64,000 nt of DNA from Vibrio tubiashii ATCC 19109 (lineage in GTDB: Bacteria > Pseudomonadota > Gammaproteobacteria > Enterobacterales > Vibrionaceae). Each line of letters opens with the position of its first letter. The first letter of the stretch is position 1. Positions 17,833 through 28,700 of this stretch are shown here, one piece after another. The notes under the pieces were generated by a model. That model was given only the letters and a program-made list of their open reading frames with translations, did no database searches and was not told the DNA's origin. The stretch lies in assembly GCF_000772105.1 (NCBI RefSeq), contig NZ_CP009354.1:1550001-1614000 (forward strand). Reading direction: 5' to 3'. Made by a program: the position numbers and the translations under genes.

Positions 17833-19762
17833 GCTCATTGTAGGCATCAATAATCTGGTTCTTACCATTTTGTTTCACTTGATAAAGCGCCTGATCCAAA
17901 ATTGAATAGAGTTCATCAAAGTCATGTAGTGGTTTAGATGTAGCAAGATAAGAAAAGCTCGCGGTAACGTTGAGCTTTTCGCTATTTTCCGCTTCAAAAG
18001 TGCTCCTCGCGATGGTCTGGTGGAGATTTTCTACTCTGTCTCTAACATCAAGCTCATCGACATTTCTCAAAACGATGACAAACTCTTCGCCTCCGAGTCG
18101 ACCAAATACATCCTCTTCATTGATAACTTCATTGATTCCTTTTGCTATGGTAGCGAGAGCGCGGTCACCGGTAGGGTGGCCATAGCTGTCATTGATATGC
18201 TTAAAGTCATCTAGATCAAGTAAGATGAGTACGTGTTTGCGAATTTGGGCTGAGGTTCTATCAATCGCTCTAATTCGTTTGATGGCCGCGGCTCGGTTAA
18301 GCGCCCCTGTAAGCTGATCCATTTCTGCTTTTCTACTTTTTGTTATGCTAAAGAAATACTGTCCGATAATGGTGGCGAGCAAGAGAACAATAAGTAGTAA
18401 GAACATCTGCCGTTGAGAGAGTAATTTAACGACTTCTTGCTCAAGGGATTCAATGATTTCAACACTCTTGTTATCTTTCACTTTCTGATTAAACTCTTTT
18501 TGCGCGAGTTCTAGCGCCAAAAAAGCAGAGCGACTGCTCTTGGTTCTTTTAGATAACTCTGAATCAAAATAGTGTTGGTAATGCTTCAGGGCGACGGCGT
18601 AATTGCCATTAGCTTCCTCAAGCTGAGCCATTGTTCTAAGTGCACGTGCTTGTAATCGTTCACTGCCAATTTTGGTGGCCAAATCATTTGCCCGTTGAGC
18701 GAAATACAATGCCGAGCTGTAGCCACCTTTTGCATTGTCTAGTAGGGAGAGAGCAAGATAGATCTCGCCCTGAATCTGCTCATTATTTTGAGTCTCAGCG
18801 GAGTTGAGCGAATCTAATAAGAATTGCTCTGCAAGCTCAAATTGCTTTAATGCTGCATAAGCCTTACCTAGGCCCAACTTTACACAGGTCAATCCATAGG
18901 CATGATTGAATCTATCTAGCAGAAGTTTCGAGTGTTTGAAGTGTTCGACGGCGCCATGATAATCCTGCGATGCCAATAATATATCGCCCATGCTATGGTG
19001 AGATTGCGCCAATTTGAGAGGAGATTTAGCGGTTGCTCTTATTCTGAGAGAAATCGTTAAGTACTCTTTAGCCAAATCGAACTGACCGAGTGTTTTAAGC
19101 AAAAGCCCTGCATCATTGTATACCCCAGAAGGGTCAACGTAATTTGGGATTACTGCTAGGTAGCTTTGGTAGGTTTCTAGTGAACTCTTATAATCCCCAG
19201 TGAACTCTTGGTTGTTCGCAATTACGCGAAGAGCAAGGTGTTTGGGAAGAATCGATTGGTCGGTATCTTTTATGTGTGTTTCAAGTGCGTTGCAATACAG
19301 CTGCGCACTGTAATATTGACCTTGCATGTTCATAGCACGACATAGGTGATACTCAAATAGAATCTTGCCTTGAAGATCATTACTTGTACTAAAGTGTTTA
19401 AGTAAGTCGAGGTAGTTTGAACGTGCGGTTGAAAAGTCGAGACTGAGCTCCTTATTGAGAGCTTCAATAAATGTTTGTTCTAATTTGGAGTACTCCGGGT
19501 TGAAGACGAGCTCATTGCCATAATATGGCTGTCCTCGCTGCGTCATAAAACCATGTAGTTTGGAGCTAATGTAGAGCTTTTCGATATTTGGAGGTAGCGA
19601 GTTGTACCGATCTTGTAGCATCGATAATGCTTTGCTCTCGCTGACCTTAAGTGCTTCGCTGTAAGCGATCTCCCACTTCTCTAGATGATTTGTATTAATG
19701 GCCTGTGCCGAAGTAGATGCGAGTGCAGCAAAAGCGATATACCAAGCGGTTAGACGTTTCAT
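17789..19762 (-). CDS. Diguanylate cyclase with periplasmic TPR region
   Basis: 657 residues. A signal peptide (MKRLTAWY...ALASTSAQA) is followed by about 420 residues of TPR-like helical repeats ([25 protein letters not shown] and similar), one TM helix near residues 447-467 and a GGDEF domain. The active site reads GRLGGEEF near residue 557, so cyclase activity is likely intact and c-di-GMP would be made in the cytoplasm. The usual inhibitory RxxD is NEED here, so product feedback at that site is probably lost. The TPR part is placed to sense a periplasmic protein. A LapA-like adhesin locus begins about 600 bases beyond its start; a c-di-GMP link is plausible but not shown. Confidence 0.9.
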   Translation of the reverse strand: MKRLTAWYIAFAALASTSAQAINTNHLEKWEIAYSEALKVSESKALSMLQDRYNSLPPNIEKLYISSKLHGFMTQRGQPYYGNELVFNPEYSKLEQTFIEALNKELSLDFSTARSNYLDLLKHFSTSNDLQGKILFEYHLCRAMNMQGQYYSAQLYCNALETHIKDTDQSILPKHLALRVIANNQEFTGDYKSSLETYQSYLAVIPNYVDPSGVYNDAGLLLKTLGQFDLAKEYLTISLRIRATAKSPLKLAQSHHSMGDILLASQDYHGAVEHFKHSKLLLDRFNHAYGLTCVKLGLGKAYAALKQFELAEQFLLDSLNSAETQNNEQIQGEIYLALSLLDNAKGGYSSALYFAQRANDLATKIGSERLQARALRTMAQLEEANGNYAVALKHYQHYFDSELSKRTKSSRSAFLALELAQKEFNQKVKDNKSVEIIESLEQEVVKLLSQRQMFLLLIVLLLATIIGQYFFSITKSRKAEMDQLTGALNRAAAIKRIRAIDRTSAQIRKHVLILLDLDDFKHINDSYGHPTGDRALATIAKGINEVINEEDVFGRLGGEEFVIVLRNVDELDVRDRVENLHQTIARSTFEAENSEKLNVTASFSYLATSKPLHDFDELYSILDQALYQVKQNGKNQIIDAYNEPIYLPSSAYVPVQP

Positions 19763-19873
19763 TGTATTTAGTATTAGTTTTGTTTGTTACATAGTAGAGT
19801 AACTTACTAATAGGGTACAATGTGTTGCTAAATTTGAATTGAATAAATGCGACTTGGATAGCTTTGATTTCTA

Positions 19874-19899
19874 TAAAAAAATGCGCCTTCGAGGCGCAT
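19874..19899 (-). terminator. Terminator of the DUF2750 gene
   Basis: ATGCGCCT (19881-19888) pairs with AGGCGCAT (19892-19899). On the minus strand a run of seven Ts follows. Confidence 0.85.
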
Positions 19900-19912
19900 T
19901 TTTCAAATCTAC

Positions 19913-20266
19913 TTAGTCTAAGTACAATTTAGCTAGGTCAGATGGTTCCATCTCTTTACCTTCCAGTTGGTCATTCCAGTTTGTACCAACTAGAACACCG
20001 TCCTCTGCTAAGGTGAGTAGCCAATCTTCAACAAAGATGTCTAGCGGAATCTCAAGCACTTCGAAATCTGCCCACTCTTCAACATTGTGAGTTTCTGCAT
20101 CTTGTTTAGAAGACCAGAAAGGCATTACTTCACTGTTTTCAAATTCTGTAGAATCGCAAGACAGCCAGCCTTCTTCGTTACGCATTCCCCAAACCAGTTT
20201 AGATTGCTTCGTTTCAGCAACGAATAACTCAAGGTTTGCTTGAATATCAGCAGTTAATTTGCTCAT
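19913..20266 (-). CDS. DUF2750-family protein
   Basis: 117 residues from the ATG at 20266 (MSKLTADIQ...). The frame is open 57 bases upstream, but the residues there look non-coding. It is a small acidic cytoplasmic protein matching the DUF2750 pattern: a Trp-rich centre (LVWGMRNEEGWL, MPFWSSKQDAE), then EIPLDIFVEDWLLTLAEDG. Function is not known. It has its own terminator and is separated from the OmpA/TolC genes by another terminator, so it is probably a single transcription unit. Confidence 0.75.
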   Translation of the reverse strand: MSKLTADIQANLELFVAETKQSKLVWGMRNEEGWLSCDSTEFENSEVMPFWSSKQDAETHNVEEWADFEVLEIPLDIFVEDWLLTLAEDGVLVGTNWNDQLEGKEMEPSDLAKLYLD

Positions 20267-20328
20267 TGGTATTATCTCATACGTGGATTCGCTGCTAGGG
20301 TAACACTCAATACAGCAAAGCAAAATAA

Positions 20329-20356
20329 AAAAGGGAGCCTAAGCCCCCTTAATCTA
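20329..20356 (-). terminator. Terminator of the tolC-like/ompA-like operon
   Basis: On the minus strand AAGGGG pairs with TCCCTT around GCTTAGGC-type loop bases, followed by a T-run (As at 20326-20332 on the plus strand). It lies just past the OmpA-like stop. Confidence 0.7.
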
Positions 20357-20366
20357 AGAAAAACGG

Positions 20367-20978
20367 CTATTTTTTAATTTTAGTGAAAATGGACCATTCT
20401 TCTTTTACGTTACCTTTGTGTCCGATAACGGTTGCGACGACTTTGCGGTTTTTAGCATGGCTGATTTCGTCGGTACCTGTCTCACTTAGGTTCGTGTCAC
20501 CATAGCCGACAATACGTACTCGATCAGAGGCGGTTCCATTTGCTAGCAAAGCATCTTCGACCGCTATGGCACGTCGCTTTGAAAGGGCCATATTGTACTC
20601 AGGCTTACCGACTTTACTCGCATAACCTTGCAGTTCAATTGAAGTTGATGGGTAGCTTTCAAGGAAGTCGGCCATCTCGCGAATTTGGGCAAGAAATACT
20701 GGCTGAATTTCATCAGAGTCGTTGGCAAACAAGATATGTAAGCTCATCTCTTCTTCTGTCTTCACGTAAGTGCCGCAGCCGTCGTTGTCTATTTCAGCAA
20801 GGCGGGGAGTTTGAGGACACAGGTCACGAGCATTAATAACACCATCTTTGTCATCATCAAGTAAGTCGTCCACTTGGTTTGGAGTTGGGGTGTCAATGTA
20901 TTCGTACGCGTCTTCTGCTTTGAGAGGAGCAGTGAATACGGTAGCCGCGATAATCATAGTTACAAGTGATTTATTCAT
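20367..20978 (-). CDS. OmpA-family peptidoglycan-associated protein of the adhesin secretion locus
   Basis: 203 residues. A signal peptide ends near APLKA (residue 21). A short calcium-type repeat (DDDKDGVINARDLCP) follows, as in thrombospondin-3-like linkers of OmpA proteins. Then comes an OmpA C-terminal domain with ELQGYASKVGKPEYNMALSKRRA, which binds peptidoglycan. Its ATG lies one base after the stop of the TolC-like gene, so translation is coupled. The pair is divergent from the giant RTX adhesin; such TolC plus OmpA pairs commonly accompany LapA-type adhesins. It probably steadies the secretion channel in the cell wall. Confidence 0.85.
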   Translation of the reverse strand: MNKSLVTMIIAATVFTAPLKAEDAYEYIDTPTPNQVDDLLDDDKDGVINARDLCPQTPRLAEIDNDGCGTYVKTEEEMSLHILFANDSDEIQPVFLAQIREMADFLESYPSTSIELQGYASKVGKPEYNMALSKRRAIAVEDALLANGTASDRVRIVGYGDTNLSETGTDEISHAKNRKVVATVIGHKGNVKEEWSIFTKIKK

Positions 20979-20979
20979 A

Positions 20980-22287
20980 TCAGTATTCTACCTTTTCATT
21001 CCACTCTTGAGGTGTATCGACACGAAGTGCTGCTAGCAGGTTGCCTGTCGCGTTCATTACGCGATACTTAGCGTATTGCTCGTCGTATTTAGCATCCAAA
21101 TACCCTTTACGTGCTTCAAACAATTCGTTTTCAGTGTTTAATAGATCAAGTAGGGTACGCTTTCCAAGTTTGTACTGCTTTTCATACGCAATAACGGTAT
21201 CTGACGCCGAGTCTACATGGTCTGCAAGAAAGTCTTTTTGTTGTACCGTTAGATCAAGCGCACTCCAAGAGAGACGTAAGCCTTCCTCTACGCTACGGTA
21301 GGTGCGGTCACGAAAATCTTTTGCTTTGTTAAGCTGATATGCGGCACTTTCAGTTCGGTCAGAGTCTGAGCCACCGTTGTATAAGTTGTAACGCATACGG
21401 AGCATTGCTGAGAACTCATCGCTACTTCCTCTAATACCACCCGCATCATCACGCCAAGTCTGGTTAGCTTCAATAGATAAAGTTGGGTAGTTCACGCCTT
21501 TAGTTTGATCGTATTGGAATCGAGCAGAGTCGACGTCTGCTTGAGCCACTTTAATTACTGGGTGAGCGTTAAACGCAGTATCTAAAGCTTCATCTACGGT
21601 AAAAGGGATGGCTGTTTGATCTGCGCGAGGGAAGGTAAGTCCCTGTGGTGACTGACCTACAATGCGCTTAAACTGAGTGTGAACATCAAATAGATTATTT
21701 TGCGCGGCGAGCAAGTTACCATGTGCTTTTGCTAAACGCGCTTCAACTTGCGATAAATCCGCCGTTGAACCAATACCGGAATCAACGCGCTTCTTTATAT
21801 CTGAGTAAATCTCTTTATGCACAGCAAGGTTGCTTTCCGATAGTGCTAACACTTCGTAAGCTTTTGTTGCGTCTAAATAGATTTTAGTCACCTGAAGAGC
21901 AATGTCTTGAGCGTCTGACATTAGTTGGAAGCGAACAGATTCCGCATCTGCTGCGGTGCGATCCATATCGTTGAGTGTCGCCGAGCCATCCCACAACAGC
22001 TGCGTAAGCGTTAGCGTTGCTTCTTTACGGGTTAACTCAGTTTTTGGAGCTGTCGTGGCTGGGTCAACAGCTTCGAACCCAATTCCTGCATCCAAGTCGA
22101 GCTTTGGCATATAGGCGCCACCAGAAGCTTCTGCATCGTAAAACTTGCTTTTAAATTCGTTGTAAGAAGCTTTGATTTCTGGATTGGTCGTAATCGTAAA
22201 TGCGACGGCTTGCTCTAATGTTTGACTGTGTGCTGGAAAGCTAAGTGCAACCGCGCAACTTAGTACTTTCAACTTATTCCAATTCAC
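20980..22287 (-). CDS. TolC-family outer-membrane channel (LapE/AggA-like)
   Basis: 435 residues from a GTG at 22287 with GAGGAGAG upstream. A signal peptide ends near PAHSQ (residue 22). The rest is the two-repeat TolC architecture: long helices with LTQLLWDGSATLNDMDRT in the first half and MRYNLYNGGSDSDRTESAAYQ in the second, and the conserved TLLDLLNTENELFEA near the end. It should form the outer-membrane exit duct of a type I secretion system. The divergent RTX adhesin is its likely cargo. The inner-membrane ABC and adaptor genes are not in the window. Confidence 0.9.
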   Translation of the reverse strand: MNWNKLKVLSCAVALSFPAHSQTLEQAVAFTITTNPEIKASYNEFKSKFYDAEASGGAYMPKLDLDAGIGFEAVDPATTAPKTELTRKEATLTLTQLLWDGSATLNDMDRTAADAESVRFQLMSDAQDIALQVTKIYLDATKAYEVLALSESNLAVHKEIYSDIKKRVDSGIGSTADLSQVEARLAKAHGNLLAAQNNLFDVHTQFKRIVGQSPQGLTFPRADQTAIPFTVDEALDTAFNAHPVIKVAQADVDSARFQYDQTKGVNYPTLSIEANQTWRDDAGGIRGSSDEFSAMLRMRYNLYNGGSDSDRTESAAYQLNKAKDFRDRTYRSVEEGLRLSWSALDLTVQQKDFLADHVDSASDTVIAYEKQYKLGKRTLLDLLNTENELFEARKGYLDAKYDEQYAKYRVMNATGNLLAALRVDTPQEWNEKVEY

Positions 22288-22706
22288 TCTGACTCTCCTC
22301 GAAGTGCTCGTAGGTGAGGATATTACTCAATTTTACTGTCTCAATACTGAGATATATCCATTAATGGCGCCAATAAAATAACACCCTTGAGCAGAGAAAA
22401 CTAATCTATTTAACAAATAAGTTGTTGTAATTATGTTAATTTACGCTGTGGTCGATTTTATGCATTAAAGAGTGACTACATGAACGCCATACCCTATAAA
22501 AGCAGCTAAAATCGAGATCTTAGTTCCGCTTCTCAATGTTGAGAAATGCAACTTGTGTCGTGTTTGTTGCGGCTTTTGTTCAAAAAACAGGTTTAGCGCA
22601 GATATGAAAAATGGTAATTTATAAAGAACATGAATTTATATATTGCCAAATATTTGTCACAGGCAACATAACAAAAGAAAGCAGTCAAGGATTAAGGACT
22701 TAAAAT
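22288..22706. promoter_or_regulatory. 419-bp divergent control region of the adhesin and its TolC/OmpA genes
   Basis: AT-rich, no ORF. It contains a perfect 7+7 inverted repeat, TTCTCAATGTTGAGAA, at 22530-22545, a candidate regulator site. The adhesin start has AAGGAC seven bases upstream. Promoters for both directions must lie here, but I could not assign them firmly. Confidence 0.5.
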
Positions 22707-25700
22707 ATGGGTTTTGGTACTTACGTAGCAATGGGTAATCTTGCGGCCAACCAAATTATCGTCATCGACGTAAACGGTAATGTACGTGTTCTAATCGACG
22801 GCGAATTGCCCAAGCCTGGTGAGGTTATCGTTCAAGCGGAAACTGAAGTTAACGGCAGCGATCAGCAGTTACAAGTTGAGCTAGTTGATCAAAGTGGTGA
22901 GCCTCAAGATATCACCGCCGAAATTGACGATATTTTTGCTGCCTTAGAAGAAGGGCAAGACCCAACTCAGCTTGGTGAAGATTTCGCAACGGCCGCTGGT
23001 GGGCAAACAGGGTCGAGCTTGACTTCAAGTGGTTCTGTTTCCCGTGATGGTACCGAAACTATTGCCAGCACCGAGTTCACAACGGAAGGGTTCCAATCAC
23101 TAGGTTTATCCCAAACCCAAAGCCTAACTTTGCTAGACCAATTCCAACTGTTTGAGCCTATTTTCGTTGACTTAAACAACGATCCGCTTGGTGAAAGCCT
23201 TGCCGTAACTACAGATGAAGATACCGCGATCAGCGGCACTCTTACGGCTACAGATCAAAACCCAACCGATACGCTGACTTTCTCTCAAACTTCAACGCCT
23301 ACGAACGGCACTGCTGTTGTCAACCCAGACGGCACCTGGACGTACACACCAAACGAAAACTACAACGGCCCAGACAGCTTTACCGTAATCGTTGATGATG
23401 GCAATGGTGGTACGGCTACCCTTGTGGTTAATATTGATGTTACGCCGGTTAATGATGCTGCGAAAATCACAGGCGATGATAGCGGCAGCGTGACCGAAGA
23501 CGCGGCGGACAACACCGCGACGGGCACGTTGAAAGCCAGCGACGTGGACAACACAGACAACGTGTTCCAGGCGCAAAGTGATGTGGCGGGCGATTACGGC
23601 ACGTTCAGTGTGGATGCGAATGGCGAGTGGACGTACGAGCTGGATAACAGCAACCCGACGGTAGACGCGCTGAACGAGACCTCAGAGCCACTGACAGAAA
23701 CCTTCACGGTGAAATCGGAAGACGGCACCGAGCAGGTGGTGACCATCACCATCAATGGTGCGAACGACGGCGCGAAAATCACAGGCGATGATAGCGGCAG
23801 CGTGACCGAAGACGCGGCGGACAACACCGCGACGGGCACGTTGAAAGCCAGCGACGTGGACAACACAGACAACGTGTTCCAGGCGCAAAGTGATGTGGCG
23901 GGCGATTACGGCACGTTCAGTGTGGATGCGAATGGCGAGTGGACGTACGAGCTGGATAACAGCAACCCGACGGTAGACGCGCTGAACGAGACCTCAGAGC
24001 CACTGACAGAAACCTTCACGGTGAAATCGGAAGACGGCACCGAGCAGGTGGTGACCATCACCATCAATGGTGCGAACGACGGCGCGAAAATCACAGGCGA
24101 TGATAGCGGCAGCGTGACCGAAGACGCGGCGGACAACACCGCGACGGGCACGTTGAAAGCCAGCGACGTGGACAACACAGACAACGTGTTCCAGGCGCAA
24201 AGTGATGTGGCGGGCGATTACGGCACGTTCAGTGTGGATGCGAATGGCGAGTGGACGTACGAGCTGGATAACAGCAACCCGACGGTAGACGCGCTGAACG
24301 AGACCTCAGAGCCACTGACAGAAACCTTCACGGTGAAATCGGAAGACGGCACCGAGCAGGTGGTGACCATCACCATCAATGGTGCGAACGACGGCGCGAA
24401 AATCACAGGCGATGATAGCGGCAGCGTGACCGAAGACGCGGCGGACAACACCGCGACGGGCACGTTGAAAGCCAGCGACGTGGACAACACAGACAACGTG
24501 TTCCAGGCGCAAAGTGATGTGGCGGGCGATTACGGCACGTTCAGTGTGGATGCGAATGGCGAGTGGACGTACGAGCTGGATAACAGCAACCCGACGGTAG
24601 ACGCGCTGAACGAGACCTCAGAGCCACTGACAGAAACCTTCACGGTGAAATCGGAAGACGGCACCGAGCAGGTGGTGACCATCACCATCAATGGTGCGAA
24701 CGACGGCGCGAAAATCACAGGCGATGATAGCGGCAGCGTGACCGAAGACGCGGCGGACAACACCGCGACGGGCACGTTGAAAGCCAGCGACGTGGACAAC
24801 ACAGACAACGTGTTCCAGGCGCAAAGTGATGTGGCGGGCGATTACGGCACGTTCAGTGTGGATGCGAATGGCGAGTGGACGTACGAGCTGGATAACAGCA
24901 ACCCGACGGTAGACGCGCTGAACGAGACCTCAGAGCCACTGACAGAAACCTTCACGGTGAAATCGGAAGACGGCACCGAGCAGGTGGTGACCATCACCAT
25001 CAATGGTGCGAACGACGGCGCGAAAATCACAGGCGATGATAGCGGCAGCGTGACCGAAGACGCGGCGGACAACACCGCGACGGGCACGTTGAAAGCCAGC
25101 GACGTGGACAACACAGACAACGTGTTCCAGGCGCAAAGTGATGTGGCGGGCGATTACGGCACGTTCAGTGTGGATGCGAATGGCGAGTGGACGTACGAGC
25201 TGGATAACAGCAACCCGACGGTAGACGCGCTGAACGAGACCTCAGAGCCACTGACAGAAACCTTCACGGTGAAATCGGAAGACGGCACCGAGCAGGTGGT
25301 GACCATCACCATCAATGGTGCGAACGACGGCGCGAAAATCACAGGCGATGATAGCGGCAGCGTGACCGAAGACGCGGCGGACAACACCGCGACGGGCACG
25401 TTGAAAGCCAGCGACGTGGACAACACAGACAACGTGTTCCAGGCGCAAAGTGATGTGGCGGGCGATTACGGCACGTTCAGTGTGGATGCGAATGGCGAGT
25501 GGACGTACGAGCTGGATAACAGCAACCCGACGGTAGACGCGCTGAACGAGACCTCAGAGCCACTGACAGAAACCTTCACGGTGAAATCGGAAGACGGCAC
25601 CGAGCAGGTGGTGACCATCACCATCAATGGTGCGAACGACGGCGCGAAAATCACAGGCGATGATAGCGGCAGCGTGACCGAAGACGCGGCGGACAACACC

Positions 25701-28700
25701 GCGACGGGCACGTTGAAAGCCAGCGACGTGGACAACACAGACAACGTGTTCCAGGCGCAAAGTGATGTGGCGGGCGATTACGGCACGTTCAGTGTGGATG
25801 CGAATGGCGAGTGGACGTACGAGCTGGATAACAGCAACCCGACGGTAGACGCGCTGAACGAGACCTCAGAGCCACTGACAGAAACCTTCACGGTGAAATC
25901 GGAAGACGGCACCGAGCAGGTGGTGACCATCACCATCAATGGTGCGAACGACGGCGCGAAAATCACAGGCGATGATAGCGGCAGCGTGACCGAAGACGCG
26001 GCGGACAACACCGCGACGGGCACGTTGAAAGCCAGCGACGTGGACAACACAGACAACGTGTTCCAGGCGCAAAGTGATGTGGCGGGCGATTACGGCACGT
26101 TCAGTGTGGATGCGAATGGCGAGTGGACGTACGAGCTGGATAACAGCAACCCGACGGTAGACGCGCTGAACGAGACCTCAGAGCCACTGACAGAAACCTT
26201 CACGGTGAAATCGGAAGACGGCACCGAGCAGGTGGTGACCATCACCATCAATGGTGCGAACGACGGCGCGAAAATCACAGGCGATGATAGCGGCAGCGTG
26301 ACCGAAGACGCGGCGGACAACACCGCGACGGGCACGTTGAAAGCCAGCGACGTGGACAACACAGACAACGTGTTCCAGGCGCAAAGTGATGTGGCGGGCG
26401 ATTACGGCACGTTCAGTGTGGATGCGAATGGCGAGTGGACGTACGAGCTGGATAACAGCAACCCGACGGTAGACGCGCTGAACGAGACCTCAGAGCCACT
26501 GACAGAAACCTTCACGGTGAAATCGGAAGACGGCACCGAGCAGGTGGTGACCATCACCATCAATGGTGCGAACGACGGCGCGAAAATCACAGGCGATGAT
26601 AGCGGCAGCGTGACCGAAGACGCGGCGGACAACACCGCGACGGGCACGTTGAAAGCCAGCGACGTGGACAACACAGACAACGTGTTCCAGGCGCAAAGTG
26701 ATGTGGCGGGCGATTACGGCACGTTCAGTGTGGATGCGAATGGCGAGTGGACGTACGAGCTGGATAACAGCAACCCGACGGTAGACGCGCTGAACGAGAC
26801 CTCAGAGCCACTGACAGAAACCTTCACGGTGAAATCGGAAGACGGCACCGAGCAGGTGGTGACCATCACCATCAATGGTGCGAACGACGGCGCGAAAATC
26901 ACAGGCGATGATAGCGGCAGCGTGACCGAAGACGCGGCGGACAACACCGCGACGGGCACGTTGAAAGCCAGCGACGTGGACAACACAGACAACGTGTTCC
27001 AGGCGCAAAGTGATGTGGCGGGCGATTACGGCACGTTCAGTGTGGATGCGAATGGCGAGTGGACGTACGAGCTGGATAACAGCAACCCGACGGTAGACGC
27101 GCTGAACGAGACCTCAGAGCCACTGACAGAAACCTTCACGGTGAAATCGGAAGACGGCACCGAGCAGGTGGTGACCATCACCATCAATGGTGCGAACGAC
27201 GGCGCGAAAATCACAGGCGATGATAGCGGCAGCGTGACCGAAGACGCGGCGGACAACACCGCGACGGGCACGTTGAAAGCCAGCGACGTGGACAACACAG
27301 ACAACGTGTTCCAGGCGCAAAGTGATGTGGCGGGCGATTACGGCACGTTCAGTGTGGATGCGAATGGCGAGTGGACGTACGAGCTGGATAACAGCAACCC
27401 GACGGTAGACGCGCTGAACGAGACCTCAGAGCCACTGACAGAAACCTTCACGGTGAAATCGGAAGACGGCACCGAGCAGGTGGTGACCATCACCATCAAT
27501 GGTGCGAACGACGGCGCGAAAATCACAGGCGATGATAGCGGCAGCGTGACCGAAGACGCGGCGGACAACACCGCGACGGGCACGTTGAAAGCCAGCGACG
27601 TGGACAACACAGACAACGTGTTCCAGGCGCAAAGTGATGTGGCGGGCGATTACGGCACGTTCAGTGTGGATGCGAATGGCGAGTGGACGTACGAGCTGGA
27701 TAACAGCAACCCGACGGTAGACGCGCTGAACGAGACCTCAGAGCCACTGACAGAAACCTTCACGGTGAAATCGGAAGACGGCACCGAGCAGGTGGTGACC
27801 ATCACCATCAATGGTGCGAACGACGGCGCGAAAATCACAGGCGATGATAGCGGCAGCGTGACCGAAGACGCGGCGGACAACACCGCGACGGGCACGTTGA
27901 AAGCCAGCGACGTGGACAACACAGACAACGTGTTCCAGGCGCAAAGTGATGTGGCGGGCGATTACGGCACGTTCAGTGTGGATGCGAATGGCGAGTGGAC
28001 GTACGAGCTGGATAACAGCAACCCGACGGTAGACGCGCTGAACGAGACCTCAGAGCCACTGACAGAAACCTTCACGGTGAAATCGGAAGACGGCACCGAG
28101 CAGGTGGTGACCATCACCATCAATGGTGCGAACGACGGCGCGAAAATCACAGGCGATGATAGCGGCAGCGTGACCGAAGACGCGGCGGACAACACCGCGA
28201 CGGGCACGTTGAAAGCCAGCGACGTGGACAACACAGACAACGTGTTCCAGGCGCAAAGTGATGTGGCGGGCGATTACGGCACGTTCAGTGTGGATGCGAA
28301 TGGCGAGTGGACGTACGAGCTGGATAACAGCAACCCGACGGTAGACGCGCTGAACGAGACCTCAGAGCCACTGACAGAAACCTTCACGGTGAAATCGGAA
28401 GACGGCACCGAGCAGGTGGTGACCATCACCATCAATGGTGCGAACGACGGCGCGAAAATCACAGGCGATGATAGCGGCAGCGTGACCGAAGACGCGGCGG
28501 ACAACACCGCGACGGGCACGTTGAAAGCCAGCGACGTGGACAACACAGACAACGTGTTCCAGGCGCAAAGTGATGTGGCGGGCGATTACGGCACGTTCAG
28601 TGTGGATGCGAATGGCGAGTGGACGTACGAGCTGGATAACAGCAACCCGACGGTAGACGCGCTGAACGAGACCTCAGAGCCACTGACAGAAACCTTCACG

